Shown here one piece after another: positions 16,996 through 25,580 of a stretch of 60,027 nucleotides of DNA. This stretch comes from Pseudomonas parafulva NBRC 16636 = DSM 17004 (GTDB lineage Bacteria > Pseudomonadota > Gammaproteobacteria > Pseudomonadales > Pseudomonadaceae). Position 1 is the stretch's first letter. Every line of letters begins with the position of its first letter. The stretch spans positions 1-60,027 of the forward strand of contig NZ_BBIU01000033.1 of the NCBI RefSeq assembly GCF_000730645.1, read 5' to 3'. The position numbers and the translations under genes are program-made. The notes beneath the pieces were generated by a model that ran no database searches, was not told the DNA's origin, and was given only the letters and a program-made list of their open reading frames with translations.

Positions 16996-17727
16996 TTAGT
17001 GGTTGTCGCAGAAGGCCTGGGCCTCGGCGACGTCGAGGGTGCCTTCGTAGATGGCACGGCCGGTGATGGCACCGATGATACCCGGGGCCTTGGCGTCCAG
17101 CAGGGCCTTGATGTCGCCCAGGTTGTGGATGCCGCCCGAGGCGATTACCGGGATCGAAGTCGCTTCGGCCAAGGCCTTGGTGAAGGGCACGTTGCAGCCC
17201 TGCATCATGCCGTCCTTGGCGATGTCGGTATAGACGATCGCCGAGACGCCGTCGGCCTCGAAGCGCTTGGCCAGGTCGATCACCTGCACCGAGCTGACTT
17301 CGGCCCAGCCATCGGTAGCGACGAAGCCGTCCTTGGCATCCAGGCCGACGATGACCTTGCCAGGGAACGCCTTGCACGCCTGGGCAACGAATTCAGGTTC
17401 CTTCACCGCCTTGGTGCCGATGATGACGTAGCTGACGCCCGCCCTGACATAGTGCTCGATGGTTTCCAGCGAGCGGATGCCGCCGCCGATCTGGATCGGC
17501 AGGGTGGGGTAACGCTTGGCGATGGCAGTGACCACCTCACCGTTGACCGGCTGGCCTTCGAAGGCGCCGTTGAGATCGACCAGGTGCAGGCGGCGGCAGC
17601 CACCTTCGACCCACTTGGCGGCCATGCTCACCGGGTCGTCGGAGAATACCGTGGAGTCTTCCATGCGGCCCTGGCGCAGGCGCACGCAGGCGCCGTCCTT
17701 CAGATCGATAGCGGGGATAATCAGCAT
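16996..17727 (-). CDS. hisA: HisA, ProFAR isomerase
   Basis: Isomerises N'-phosphoribosyl-formimino-AICAR phosphate to PRFAR. The 243-residue TIM barrel starts MLIIPAIDLKDGACVRLRQG and contains QIGGGIRS and VIASGGIHN phosphate-binding loops and the catalytic Asp pair (AIDLKDG; VYTDIAKDG). It shares the half-barrel repeat architecture of HisF. Confidence 0.97.
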   Translation of the reverse strand: MLIIPAIDLKDGACVRLRQGRMEDSTVFSDDPVSMAAKWVEGGCRRLHLVDLNGAFEGQPVNGEVVTAIAKRYPTLPIQIGGGIRSLETIEHYVRAGVSYVIIGTKAVKEPEFVAQACKAFPGKVIVGLDAKDGFVATDGWAEVSSVQVIDLAKRFEADGVSAIVYTDIAKDGMMQGCNVPFTKALAEATSIPVIASGGIHNLGDIKALLDAKAPGIIGAITGRAIYEGTLDVAEAQAFCDNH

Positions 17728-17740
17728 GTGTGTTCCTCAA

Positions 17741-17829
17741 AATTCACAAGCTGCAAGCCTCAAGCTTGCACGCGGATCTTCGAGCTGCGCGCTCCTGCTT
17801 GGCGCTTGCAGCTCGAAGCTTGAAGCTCG
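17741..17829. repeat. Imperfect inverted repeat between hisH and hisA
   Basis: A second copy of the AAGCTGCAAGC..GCTTGAAGCTC repeat family, nearly filling the gap between hisH and hisA. Its sequence differs considerably from the 16907 copy, so the two are related elements rather than a recent duplication. Confidence 0.72.
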
Positions 17830-17840
17830 GGGCTGGGGGT

Positions 17841-18479
17841 TTACCAGCGCCCATCCCAGGCAACGAAGTTCTGCAGCAGCTGCAGGCCATGGGTGTGGCT
17901 TTTTTCCGGGTGGAACTGCACGGCGAAGCGCGAGCCATCGGCCAGGGCGGCGGCGAAGTCGACGCCATAGTGGCCACGGCCGACTACCTGCCCCGGCTTG
18001 CCGGCATTGATGTAGTAGCTGTGCACGAAGTAGAAGCGCGCCCGGTCAGGGATGTCGTGCCACAGCGGGTGGTCGATGCTCTGGCTGACTTCGTTCCAGC
18101 CCATGTGCGGCACCTTCAGGTGCTCGCCGTCTTCTTGCAGGCCTTTGCCAAAGAAGCGCACCTGCCCAGGGAACATGCCGATGCAGTCGACACCGTCGTT
18201 TTCTTCGCTGTGCTCCAGCAGGGCCTGCATGCCTACGCAGATACCCAGAAACGGGCGGTCCTGGCTGACTTCGCGCACCAGGCTGTCAAAGCCCAGGCGG
18301 CGGATTTCGGCCATGCAGTCGCGGATGGCGCCCACACCGGGGAACACCACGCGGTCAGCCTCACGGATGACAGCGGCGTCGCTGGTTACCAATACCTTGC
18401 CGGCACCGACGTGCTCCAGCGCCTTGGCCACCGAGTGCAGGTTGCCCATGCCATAGTCGATTACGGCTACCGTCTGCAT
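17841..18479 (-). CDS. hisH: Imidazole glycerol phosphate synthase glutaminase subunit HisH
   Basis: Class I glutamine amidotransferase supplying ammonia to HisF. It has 212 residues, starts MQTVAVIDYGMGNLHSVAKAL, carries the nucleophile in PFLGICVGMQALLEHSEE (about 79-96) and the His-Glu pair near the end in FAVQFHPEKSHTHGLQLL. The stop of hisB abuts its start with no gap, so the genes are co-transcribed. Confidence 0.97.
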   Translation of the reverse strand: MQTVAVIDYGMGNLHSVAKALEHVGAGKVLVTSDAAVIREADRVVFPGVGAIRDCMAEIRRLGFDSLVREVSQDRPFLGICVGMQALLEHSEENDGVDCIGMFPGQVRFFGKGLQEDGEHLKVPHMGWNEVSQSIDHPLWHDIPDRARFYFVHSYYINAGKPGQVVGRGHYGVDFAAALADGSRFAVQFHPEKSHTHGLQLLQNFVAWDGRW

Positions 18480-19073
18480 TTACAGGCACCCTTTGGTGGA
18501 TGGCATCTGCCCGGCCATGCGCTCGTCGAGGGTGATGGCCATGCGCAGCGCGCGGCCGAAAGCCTTGAACACGGTTTCGATCTGGTGGTGGGTGTTGTGG
18601 CCACGCAGGTTGTCGATGTGCAGCGTCACCAGGGCGTGGTTGACGAAGCCCTGGAAGAATTCCTGGAACAGGTCGACATCGAAGCCACCGACGCTGGCAC
18701 GGGTATACGGCACATGCATCTGCAGGCCCGGGCGCCCGGAGAAGTCGATGACTACCCGCGACAGGGCTTCATCCAGCGGCACGTAAGCGTGGCCATAGCG
18801 GAAGATGCCTTTCTTGTCGCCGATGGCCTGGGCGAACGCCATGCCCAGGGTGATACCGACGTCTTCGACGGTATGGTGATCGTCGATATGCAGGTCGCCC
18901 TTGCACTCGATATCCAGATCGATCAGCCCGTGGCGGGCGATCTGGTCCAGCATGTGTTCAAGGAAAGGCACACCGATATCGAATCGGGCCTTGCCACTGC
19001 CATCGAGGTTGATCGAGCACTTGACCTGGGTTTCCAGGGTGTTGCGCTCGACGGAAGCCTTACGTTCGACCAT
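18480..19073 (-). CDS. hisB: Imidazoleglycerol-phosphate dehydratase HisB
   Basis: Dehydrates IGP to imidazole acetol phosphate. The 197-residue monofunctional form (no phosphatase domain) has the duplicated manganese-binding motifs DIDDHHTVED-like DLHIDDHHTVED and NLRGHNTHHQIET. The start at 19073 (MVERKASVERNTLETQ) was chosen because it follows a GGAG site and matches the usual pseudomonad N terminus; seven extra in-frame codons extend to 19094. First gene of the his cluster in this window. Confidence 0.96.
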   Translation of the reverse strand: MVERKASVERNTLETQVKCSINLDGSGKARFDIGVPFLEHMLDQIARHGLIDLDIECKGDLHIDDHHTVEDVGITLGMAFAQAIGDKKGIFRYGHAYVPLDEALSRVVIDFSGRPGLQMHVPYTRASVGGFDVDLFQEFFQGFVNHALVTLHIDNLRGHNTHHQIETVFKAFGRALRMAITLDERMAGQMPSTKGCL

Positions 19074-19218
19074 CACCAGCTCCGCAAAAATCATGGGGCG
19101 AAAAGGGCTCCATTATAGGCCCAGATGGCGCCGGCTTGGAACGCGCATGACATATGGCAGGGCCAGTAATTGCGGGGGATGGATGGCGTTACAGGTCTAT
19201 ACAAGCTGGGATGTGAGC

Positions 19219-19274
19219 ATCGCGGGCAAGCTCGCTCCCACCGCAAACTAGCCGGTGGGAACGCAGCCCGCGAT
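19219..19274. repeat. REP-like inverted repeat downstream of the MFS gene
   Basis: ATCGCGGGC (19219-19227) and GCCCGCGAT (19266-19274) bracket a second dyad CCCACCG..CGGTGGG. The element ends 5 bp before the MFS stop codon and probably acts as its terminator or 3' stabiliser. Confidence 0.65.
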
Positions 19275-19278
19275 CAGG

Positions 19279-20940
19279 TCAATGGAACAACACAGCAGTC
19301 TTCTGCAAGGTGATCCACACGCCCCACGCCAGCGGCACAACCACCACCGCCCACGCCAGCAACACCAACGGCAGGCTGCCCGGTGCTGGCTTCCACTCCA
19401 GCGAGCGTGCCTCATCGGCGCCCTTGTCGTGGCTGAGCGCACGCTCGGCGGCGAGCTCGGCATCGGTCATGAAGTGCTTGTCTGCCACCGGGCGTACCAG
19501 CATGTTGCAGATGAAGCCCAGCACCAGCAGGCCGGCCAGGATGTACAGCGTCATGTCGTAAGCCGCCGCCCGCGCCACGCCCGCCGCCAGCTGCGACTCG
19601 CGCAGGTAGGTGATGAGCACCGGCCCCAGTACACCCGCCGCCGCCCAGGCAGTCAGCAGGCGACCATGGATGGCGCCGACCATCTGCGTACCGAACAGGT
19701 CAGCCAGGTAAGCGGGCACGGTGGCAAAGCCACCACCGTACATCGACAGGATGATGCAGAAGGCCGCGACGAACAGTGCCACGTTGCCCAGGTGCCCCAT
19801 GTTCGGCACCAGGCTGTACAAGCCCACGCCCAGGGCAAAGAAGGCGAAGTAGGTGTTCTTGCGGCCGATGTAGTCCGAGAACGACGCCCAGAAGAACCGC
19901 CCACCAATGTTGAACAGGCTCAGCAAACCGGTGAAGCCCGCAGCGATGGCTGCAATCTGCGCCAGTTGCGCGGCGTTCAGTTCGCTGAAGGTCAGCTCGT
20001 TGCCCAGCAGCTTGCCCGCGAACACTTCCTGCAGCAGGGGCGAAGCCATGCCGATAATGCCGATACCGGCCGACACGTTCAGGCACAGCACCAGCCAGAT
20101 CAAGGCGAACTGCGGCGTTTTCCAGGCCACGCTGACGTGCACGTGGCGGTCGGTGACCATGCTGTTGCCTGCTTTCTTCGCAGGGGCAACCCAGCCTTCG
20201 GGCTTCCAGCCGGTTGGCGGCACCCGGTACGCCAGGGCGCCGGCGGTCATGAACACAAAGTAGATCGCCGCCATGGCCACGAAGCTCTGCCACACGCCCA
20301 CTTCATGCGCGTTGCCGAAGTGGCCCATCAGCGCAGTGGCCAAGGGTGCACCCACCATCGCGCCGCCGCCAAAGCCCATGATCGCCATGCCGGTGGCCAT
20401 GCCGCGTTTGTCCGGGAACCACTTGATCAGCGTCGAAACCGGCGAAATATAGCCCAGGCCCAGGCCGATACCGCCAATAACCCCCGAGCCCAGCCACATC
20501 AGCCACAGTTGATGGGTTTTCACGCCAATGGCAGAGATGAGCATGCCGCCGCACCAGCACAGGGCCGATACCAGGCCGGCTTTACGCGGGCCCGCGTGCT
20601 CCAGCCAACCACCCAGCACGGCCGCCGAGCAGCCCAGGAAGACGAAGAACAAGGTGTAGATCCAGCTGAGCATCGAAATCGGCCAGTCGCAGTCGGCACT
20701 GAACAGCTTGGCGATGAAGCTCATGTCCGGGGCACACGCCACCGGTGCGCTGATCCCCAGGGCCTGGGACAGCGGCAGCCAGAACACCGAAAAGCCATAG
20801 GCCATGCCGATGCACAGGTGAATGGCCAGCGCCGCCGGCGGTACCAGCCAGCGGTTGAAGCCCGGCCGGGCGATAATGCGCTCCTTGGACAGGAAGCCTG
20901 GCGCGCTGGCCGGTGCCCCCGTCGAGACAGTACTACTCAT
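19279..20940 (-). CDS. MFS transporter, OFA (oxalate/formate antiporter-like) family
   Basis: Inner-membrane carrier of 553 residues with about 12 helices. The N-terminal half shows PPAALAIHLCIGMAYGFSVFWLPLSQALG, an insertion with two cysteines (APVACAPD..ADCDWP) and the MFS loop GWLEHAGPRKAG. The YGFSVFW and GYISPVSTLIKWFPDKRG signatures point to the OFA group, whose members carry organic anions; the substrate is unknown. The start MSSTVSTGA at 20940 is preferred over one at 20976 because a GGATC-type purine site precedes it and the extra residues are not family-like. It stands alone. Confidence 0.88.
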   Translation of the reverse strand: MSSTVSTGAPASAPGFLSKERIIARPGFNRWLVPPAALAIHLCIGMAYGFSVFWLPLSQALGISAPVACAPDMSFIAKLFSADCDWPISMLSWIYTLFFVFLGCSAAVLGGWLEHAGPRKAGLVSALCWCGGMLISAIGVKTHQLWLMWLGSGVIGGIGLGLGYISPVSTLIKWFPDKRGMATGMAIMGFGGGAMVGAPLATALMGHFGNAHEVGVWQSFVAMAAIYFVFMTAGALAYRVPPTGWKPEGWVAPAKKAGNSMVTDRHVHVSVAWKTPQFALIWLVLCLNVSAGIGIIGMASPLLQEVFAGKLLGNELTFSELNAAQLAQIAAIAAGFTGLLSLFNIGGRFFWASFSDYIGRKNTYFAFFALGVGLYSLVPNMGHLGNVALFVAAFCIILSMYGGGFATVPAYLADLFGTQMVGAIHGRLLTAWAAAGVLGPVLITYLRESQLAAGVARAAAYDMTLYILAGLLVLGFICNMLVRPVADKHFMTDAELAAERALSHDKGADEARSLEWKPAPGSLPLVLLAWAVVVVPLAWGVWITLQKTAVLFH

Positions 20941-21114
20941 GGACGTGATCCTTTTTTTATAGGTAAGTGCAGGCAAAGCGGCGCAAGGGTAGCAGCATCA
21001 GCGCTGGATGAAAGCAATCTGATATCGCTTATTGTGGCGCAGCTGAACCGGTCCTGCCTGACAAGATCCAAACACTCCTCTGCTTGCCACAGCGGCAGTG
21101 CCGATTGAAGCCGT

Positions 21115-21157
21115 CCTATCCGATGCATGCGTAGGATAGGCGCTGCGGCGCTATACT
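21115..21157 (+). promoter_or_regulatory. asmA upstream dyad and -10-like element
   Basis: CCTATCC (21115-21121) and GGATAGG (21134-21140) form an inverted repeat with a 12-base spacer, followed by TATACT (21152-21157), a good -10 hexamer 41 bp before the asmA start. No convincing -35 is visible at 17 bp. The dyad may be an operator or may be chance. Confidence 0.4.
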
Positions 21158-21197
21158 CTGCCGCTTGAATTCAAAATCGGACTACAAGGACTCGCCC

Positions 21198-23450
21198 ATG
21201 AAAGCGTTCGGCAAAATCCTGGGCCTCGGGCTTCTCGGGTTGTTGCTGATCATCGTGGCGCTGGGCTTCGCCCTGACCCACCTCTTCGATCCCAACGACT
21301 ACAAAGACGAGATTCGCCAGCTGGCACGCGACAAGGCTCATGTGGAGCTGACCCTCAACGGGGACATCGGCTGGAGCCTGTTCCCATGGCTTGGGCTGGA
21401 GCTGCATGAAGCCAGCATCGCCACCCTGAACACGCCCAAGGAGCCCTTCGCCGACTTGCAGATGCTTGGCCTGTCTGTGCGCGTGCTGCCTTTGCTGCGC
21501 CGCGAAGTGCAGATGAGCGACGTGCGCGTCGAAGGCTTGAACCTGACCCTGGCCCGCGACGAACAGGGCCATGGCAACTGGGAAGATATCGGCAAGCCGC
21601 TGCCGGCCCAGGGCGAGCCGGGCAAGGCTGCGCAAGCCGACGCCACGCCTGCGGCCGGCGCCCAGCCTCGGCCTGCCGATGGCAACGAGCGCCCGGTGAA
21701 GCTGGATATCGACAGCCTCACCGTGAACAACGCCCGCGTGCAGTACACCGACGCACGCACCGGCAACAGCTACAACGCCGAAAGCATCCAGCTGAGCACC
21801 GGCCCCGTGCATGAAGGCGTGAACATCCCGCTCAAGGCCAGCGCCTTCATCAGCGCCAGCCAGCCGAACATCAAGGCCCGCACCGAGCTTGCCGGCGAGC
21901 TGCGGTTTGACCGCAAGCTCAAGCGCTACAACCTGGAGGACATGCGCCTGTCGGGCGAAACCTCGGGTGAGCCTACCGGCGGCAAGACCGTGACCTTTGC
22001 CGCCCAGGGCCAACTGCTGCTGGACCAGGGCGCCAACGTCGCCTCGTGGAACGGCCTGAAGGTGTCGGCCAACCAGCTGCGCGCCCTTGGCGAGCTGAAC
22101 CTGCGTGACCTGGACAAGGCGCCGCAAGTGAGCGGGGGCCTGTCCATCGCCCAGTTCGACCTGCGCGCGTTCATGGACAGCATCGGCCACCCGCTGCCAG
22201 CCACCAATGACGCCACGGCACTCACCAAGCTGGAACTGGTCACCCGCCTGCAAGGCACGCCAGCCAGCCTGGCCCTTGAAGACCTGGCAGTGAAGCTGGA
22301 CGCCAGCGCCTTCACCGGCCGCGTAGCCATCGAGGACTTCGCCAAGCAAGCCCTGCGGGTGCAATTGAAGGGCGACACCTTTGACGCCGACCGCTATCTG
22401 TCGGCCAAAAGCCAGGAGGCCAAAGGCGCCACCGCCGCGCGCCAGGCCGAAGTGCAGCAGCAGGAGGCCAGTGCCGTGGCCGGTGCCGGCAGTACGCCGC
22501 TGCCCAACGCCCCCACCCAAGTTGCCTGGAGCAATGACAAGCTGCTGCCGGTGGACCGCCTGCGGGCCCTGGACCTGCAGGCCGACCTGAGCTTCGGCGC
22601 CTTGACCCTGGACAAGCTGCCAATCAGCAATGCCCGCCTCACCGCCAACGGCCAGGGCGGCCTGCTGACCCTGCAAACCCTGCGCGGTGACCTGTACAAC
22701 GGCAGCTTCGAGGCCAAGGGCACGGTCGACGTGCGCCCTGCTGTGCCGCAACTGGGGGTGAACACCCGTATCCAGCGGGTGCCGGTGGAGCACTTCATCA
22801 AGACCGACGGCAAGCAGCAGACCCCGCCGGTGAAAGGCCTGCTGACCCTGTCCAGCGACCTGACGGCCACCGGCAACAGCCAAAAGGCGCTGGTGGACAC
22901 CCTCAACGGCAACGCCAACTTCACCATCAATGACGGCGTGCTGGTCAATGCCAACCTGGAACAGCAGCTGTGCCAGGCCATCGCCACGCTCAACCGCAAG
23001 TCGCTCAGTGGCGAACCACGCGGCAAGGACACCCCGTTCCAGGAGCTGCGCGGCAGCGTGGTGGTGCGCAACGGTGTGGCCAGCAACCCGGACCTGAAAG
23101 TGCGTATCCCTGGCCTTACCGTGAACGGCCACGGTGACGTGGACCTGCGCGTGCTGGGCATGGACTACAACGTGGGTGTGATCGTGGAAGGCGACCAGCG
23201 CGCCATGCCCGACCCTGCCTGCCAGGTGAACGAACGCTACGTGGGTGTGGAACTGCCGCTGCGCTGCCGTGGCCCGCTGGAGCTGGGCGCCAAGGCCTGC
23301 CGCCTGGACCAGGAAGGCATGGGCAAGGTCGCGGCCAAACTGGCCGGCAACCGCCTGAAGGACAAGATTGATGAAAAGCTTGATGAAAAACTCGGAGACA
23401 AAGTGAGCCCGGAACTCAAAGACGCGCTCAAGGGGCTGTTCAAGCGATGA
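21198..23450 (+). CDS. AsmA family protein
   Basis: A 750-residue envelope protein anchored by an N-terminal membrane helix (KILGLGLLGLLLIIVALGFALTHLF), with a large periplasmic part. The AsmA N-terminal domain (DPNDYKDEIRQLARDKAHVELTLNGDIGWSLFPWLGLEL) and the C-terminal AsmA-like region (LNGNANFTINDGVLVNANLEQQLCQAI) are clear. AsmA-like proteins are linked to phospholipid transport between membranes and outer-membrane biogenesis. The start at 21198 fits the family. The gene overlaps mutY by 4 bp (ATGA), a common arrangement in Pseudomonas. Confidence 0.93.
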   Translation: MKAFGKILGLGLLGLLLIIVALGFALTHLFDPNDYKDEIRQLARDKAHVELTLNGDIGWSLFPWLGLELHEASIATLNTPKEPFADLQMLGLSVRVLPLLRREVQMSDVRVEGLNLTLARDEQGHGNWEDIGKPLPAQGEPGKAAQADATPAAGAQPRPADGNERPVKLDIDSLTVNNARVQYTDARTGNSYNAESIQLSTGPVHEGVNIPLKASAFISASQPNIKARTELAGELRFDRKLKRYNLEDMRLSGETSGEPTGGKTVTFAAQGQLLLDQGANVASWNGLKVSANQLRALGELNLRDLDKAPQVSGGLSIAQFDLRAFMDSIGHPLPATNDATALTKLELVTRLQGTPASLALEDLAVKLDASAFTGRVAIEDFAKQALRVQLKGDTFDADRYLSAKSQEAKGATAARQAEVQQQEASAVAGAGSTPLPNAPTQVAWSNDKLLPVDRLRALDLQADLSFGALTLDKLPISNARLTANGQGGLLTLQTLRGDLYNGSFEAKGTVDVRPAVPQLGVNTRIQRVPVEHFIKTDGKQQTPPVKGLLTLSSDLTATGNSQKALVDTLNGNANFTINDGVLVNANLEQQLCQAIATLNRKSLSGEPRGKDTPFQELRGSVVVRNGVASNPDLKVRIPGLTVNGHGDVDLRVLGMDYNVGVIVEGDQRAMPDPACQVNERYVGVELPLRCRGPLELGAKACRLDQEGMGKVAAKLAGNRLKDKIDEKLDEKLGDKVSPELKDALKGLFKR

Positions 23451-24511
23451 CCCCCGAGCAGTTCTCCAGCGCTGTGCTGGGCTGGTATGACCAGCACGGC
23501 CGCCACGACTTGCCCTGGCAGCAGGGCATCAACCCGTACCGGGTGTGGGTGTCCGAAATCATGCTGCAACAAACCCAGGTGAGCACCGTGCTCAACTACT
23601 TCGACCGCTTCATGCAGGCGCTGCCGACCGTGCAGGCGCTGGCCGAAGCCCCGGAAGACGAAGTGCTGCACCTGTGGACGGGCCTGGGCTACTACACCCG
23701 CGCCCGCAACCTGCAGAAGGCAGCCAGAATGGTGGTAGAGCAGCACGGCGGCGAGTTCCCGCGCAGCGTCGAACAGCTCACCGAGCTGCCCGGCATCGGC
23801 CGCTCCACCGCCGGGGCCATTGCCAGCATCAGCATGGGCATCCGTGCGCCGATCCTGGACGGTAACGTGAAGCGCGTACTGGCGCGCTTCACCGCCCAGG
23901 CCGGCTACCCGGGCGAGCCCAAGGTCGCCAACCAGCTGTGGGCAACGGCCGAGCGCTTCACCCCGCAGCAGCGCGCCAACCACTACACCCAAGCGATGAT
24001 GGACCTGGGCGCCACCCTGTGTACCCGCAGCAAGCCCAGTTGCCTGATCTGCCCGGTGCGCCGTGGCTGCGAGGCGCACCTGCATGGCGAAGAAACCCGC
24101 TACCCCGAGCCCAAGCCACGCAAGGCGTTGCCGCAGCGGCGCACGCTGATGCCGCTGCTGGCCAATGCCCAGGGCGCCATCCTGCTGTACCGCCGCCCCT
24201 CCAGCGGCCTGTGGGGCGGGTTGTGGAGCCTGCCGGAGCTGGACGACATCGCCCAGCTCGACGACCTGGCCTACCAGCACGGCCTGCGCCTGGCGGGTAG
24301 CCGCGCCCTGGGCGGCCTTACCCACACGTTCAGCCACTTCCAGCTGGCCATCGAGCCTTGGCTGGTGCGCGTCGACCCGGTCGGCGAGCACGTGGCCGAG
24401 GCCGACTGGCTCTGGTATAACCTCGCCACCCCACCCCGCCTGGGCCTCGCTGCCCCGGTGAAGAAGCTGCTGAAACGCGCAGCCGACGAACTGATTGCAG
24501 GAGATGCCTGA
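23447..24511 (+). CDS. mutY: A/G-specific adenine glycosylase MutY
   Basis: Removes adenine mispaired with 8-oxoguanine. The 354-residue protein has the catalytic Glu in SEIMLQQTQVSTV (about 37-49), the helix-hairpin-helix LPGIGRSTAGAIAS, the catalytic Asp in PILDGNVKRVLAR, the 4Fe-4S cluster CTRSKPSCLICPVRRGC, and a C-terminal NUDIX-like domain reading the opposite base (LWGGLWSLPELDD). Coupled to asmA upstream and yggX downstream by overlaps. Confidence 0.97.
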   Translation: MTPEQFSSAVLGWYDQHGRHDLPWQQGINPYRVWVSEIMLQQTQVSTVLNYFDRFMQALPTVQALAEAPEDEVLHLWTGLGYYTRARNLQKAARMVVEQHGGEFPRSVEQLTELPGIGRSTAGAIASISMGIRAPILDGNVKRVLARFTAQAGYPGEPKVANQLWATAERFTPQQRANHYTQAMMDLGATLCTRSKPSCLICPVRRGCEAHLHGEETRYPEPKPRKALPQRRTLMPLLANAQGAILLYRRPSSGLWGGLWSLPELDDIAQLDDLAYQHGLRLAGSRALGGLTHTFSHFQLAIEPWLVRVDPVGEHVAEADWLWYNLATPPRLGLAAPVKKLLKRAADELIAGDA

Positions 24512-24783
24512 TGACCCGCACCGTGATGTGCCGCAAGTACAACGAAGAACTGCCCGGCCTGGACCGCCCGCCCTACCCCGGCGCCAAGGGCCAGGACATC
24601 TTCGATCACATCTCGCAGAAGGCCTGGGCCGACTGGCAGAAACACCAGACCATGCTGATCAACGAAAAGCGCCTGAACATGATGAACGCCGAGGACCGCA
24701 AATTCCTCCAGGCCGAGATGGACAAGTTTTTCGCCGGCGAAGAGTACGCCCAGGCCGAAGGCTACGTGCCACCCTCGGAATGA
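24511..24783 (+). CDS. yggX: Oxidative damage protection protein / Fe(II)-trafficking protein YggX
   Basis: A 90-residue cytosolic protein that helps protect iron-sulfur proteins from oxidative damage. The start MTRTVMCRKYNEELPGLDRPPYPG contains the conserved single cysteine (Cys7), and the ending EYAQAEGYVPP is typical. It overlaps the mutY stop by one base (TGATG), so it is translated from the same mRNA, linking two oxidative-stress functions. Confidence 0.96.
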   Translation: MTRTVMCRKYNEELPGLDRPPYPGAKGQDIFDHISQKAWADWQKHQTMLINEKRLNMMNAEDRKFLQAEMDKFFAGEEYAQAEGYVPPSE

Positions 24784-24834
24784 CCCCAAGGAACGTAAGC
24801 GACGGAATTGATTTAAAATTTTTTCAAAAAGTCG

Positions 24835-24863
24835 TTGACGAGCGGTCTGAAAGTCTATTTAAT
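24835..24863 (+). promoter_or_regulatory. tRNA-Phe promoter
   Basis: TTGACG (24835-24840), a 17-bp spacer and TTTAAT (24858-24863), with the mature tRNA beginning 11 bp further on. An AT-rich tract (ATTTAAAATTTTTTC) immediately upstream could be an UP element. Confidence 0.7.
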
Positions 24864-24873
24864 TCACCTCGTC

Positions 24874-24949
24874 GCCCAGATAGCTCAGTCGGTAGAGCAG
24901 AGGATTGAAAATCCTCGTGTCGGCGGTTCGACTCCGTCTCTGGGCACCA
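24874..24949 (+). tRNA. tRNA-Phe (GAA)
   Basis: A 76-nt cloverleaf with encoded CCA. The acceptor stem is GCCCAGA/TCTGGGC, the D-arm GCTCAGTCGGTAGAGC, the anticodon stem GAGGA/TCCTC with loop TTGAAAA (anticodon GAA at 24907-24909), and the T-arm has GGTTCGACTCC. All standard positions are intact. Confidence 0.97.
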
Positions 24950-24995
24950 CCTTCAGCTTCTGGTGGTTGCAAAGTTACCCGAAGCGACAACAAGA

Positions 24996-25020
24996 AACCC
25001 GCCTAGTGCGGGTTTTTTGT
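24996..25020 (+). terminator. Rho-independent terminator after tRNA-Phe
   Basis: ACCCGC-CTAGT-GCGGGT stem-loop followed by TTTTTGT, about 47 bp after the tRNA 3' end. Confidence 0.85.
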
Positions 25021-25087
25021 TGTCTGGATTATTTTGATCTCGGAACTGCCGTCGCCGCCATATCAGCCGCGACAGGCGGCATCATCC

Positions 25088-25384
25088 CTAAGTCCGCGGC
25101 ACCACCTCGGCATGCAGCCTGACCCCCAATGCAGCCATTACTTTCATGATCGTCGCCAGGCTCAGGTTCCCCTCCGCAGACAGCGCCTTGTACAAGCTCT
25201 CCCTGGTCAGCCCAGTATCACGTGCGAGCTGGGCCATACCGCGAGCGCGCGCGATATCACCGAGGGCGGCGGCCAGCAGCGTAGGGTCGTTTTCTTCCAG
25301 ACAGGCCTCAAGATAGAGGGCCATGTCTTCCTCTGTTTTCAAATGGTCGACGGCGTCCCACTTGGTCAATTTTGTATGTGTCAT
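25088..25384 (-). CDS. Orphan addiction-module antidote protein (HI1420/HigA-like)
   Basis: A 98-residue protein of the putative addiction-module antidote family (DNA-binding XRE-like fold). It has the acidic start LTKWDAVDHLKTEEDMALYLEACLEE, then LLAAALGDIARARGMAQLARDTGLTRESLYKALSAEGNLSLATIMKVMAALG, where GMAQLARDTGLTRESLYKAL is the helix-turn-helix. The cognate RelE/HigB-type toxin usually lies directly upstream in the same operon; the 196 bp upstream here (25385-25580) contain no such frame. It is therefore a solitary antitoxin, perhaps acting on other loci or a remnant. Confidence 0.88.
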   Translation of the reverse strand: MTHTKLTKWDAVDHLKTEEDMALYLEACLEENDPTLLAAALGDIARARGMAQLARDTGLTRESLYKALSAEGNLSLATIMKVMAALGVRLHAEVVPRT

Positions 25385-25580
25385 GGCAGGGATGAGTGAA
25401 ATCCTTCTCTGATAGGCCAGTAGTCGACTCGCTAAGTAATGTAAACCATGGTCAACGCCCTCCCTATTTTTAGCTGTACCAAACTATTTATCGACACCCC
25501 GTTGACCAACATCAAAGGGCCAGCACTAGGCGCGCCATAAGGTAGCTAATGGAAATCCGGATCAATAACCAAGGACCTCC

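Noticed and set aside
19255..21108. 617-codon plus-strand open frame opposite the MFS gene
   Set aside because: It is the reverse shadow of a well-supported membrane transporter and is rich in Gln/His/Arg without family features.
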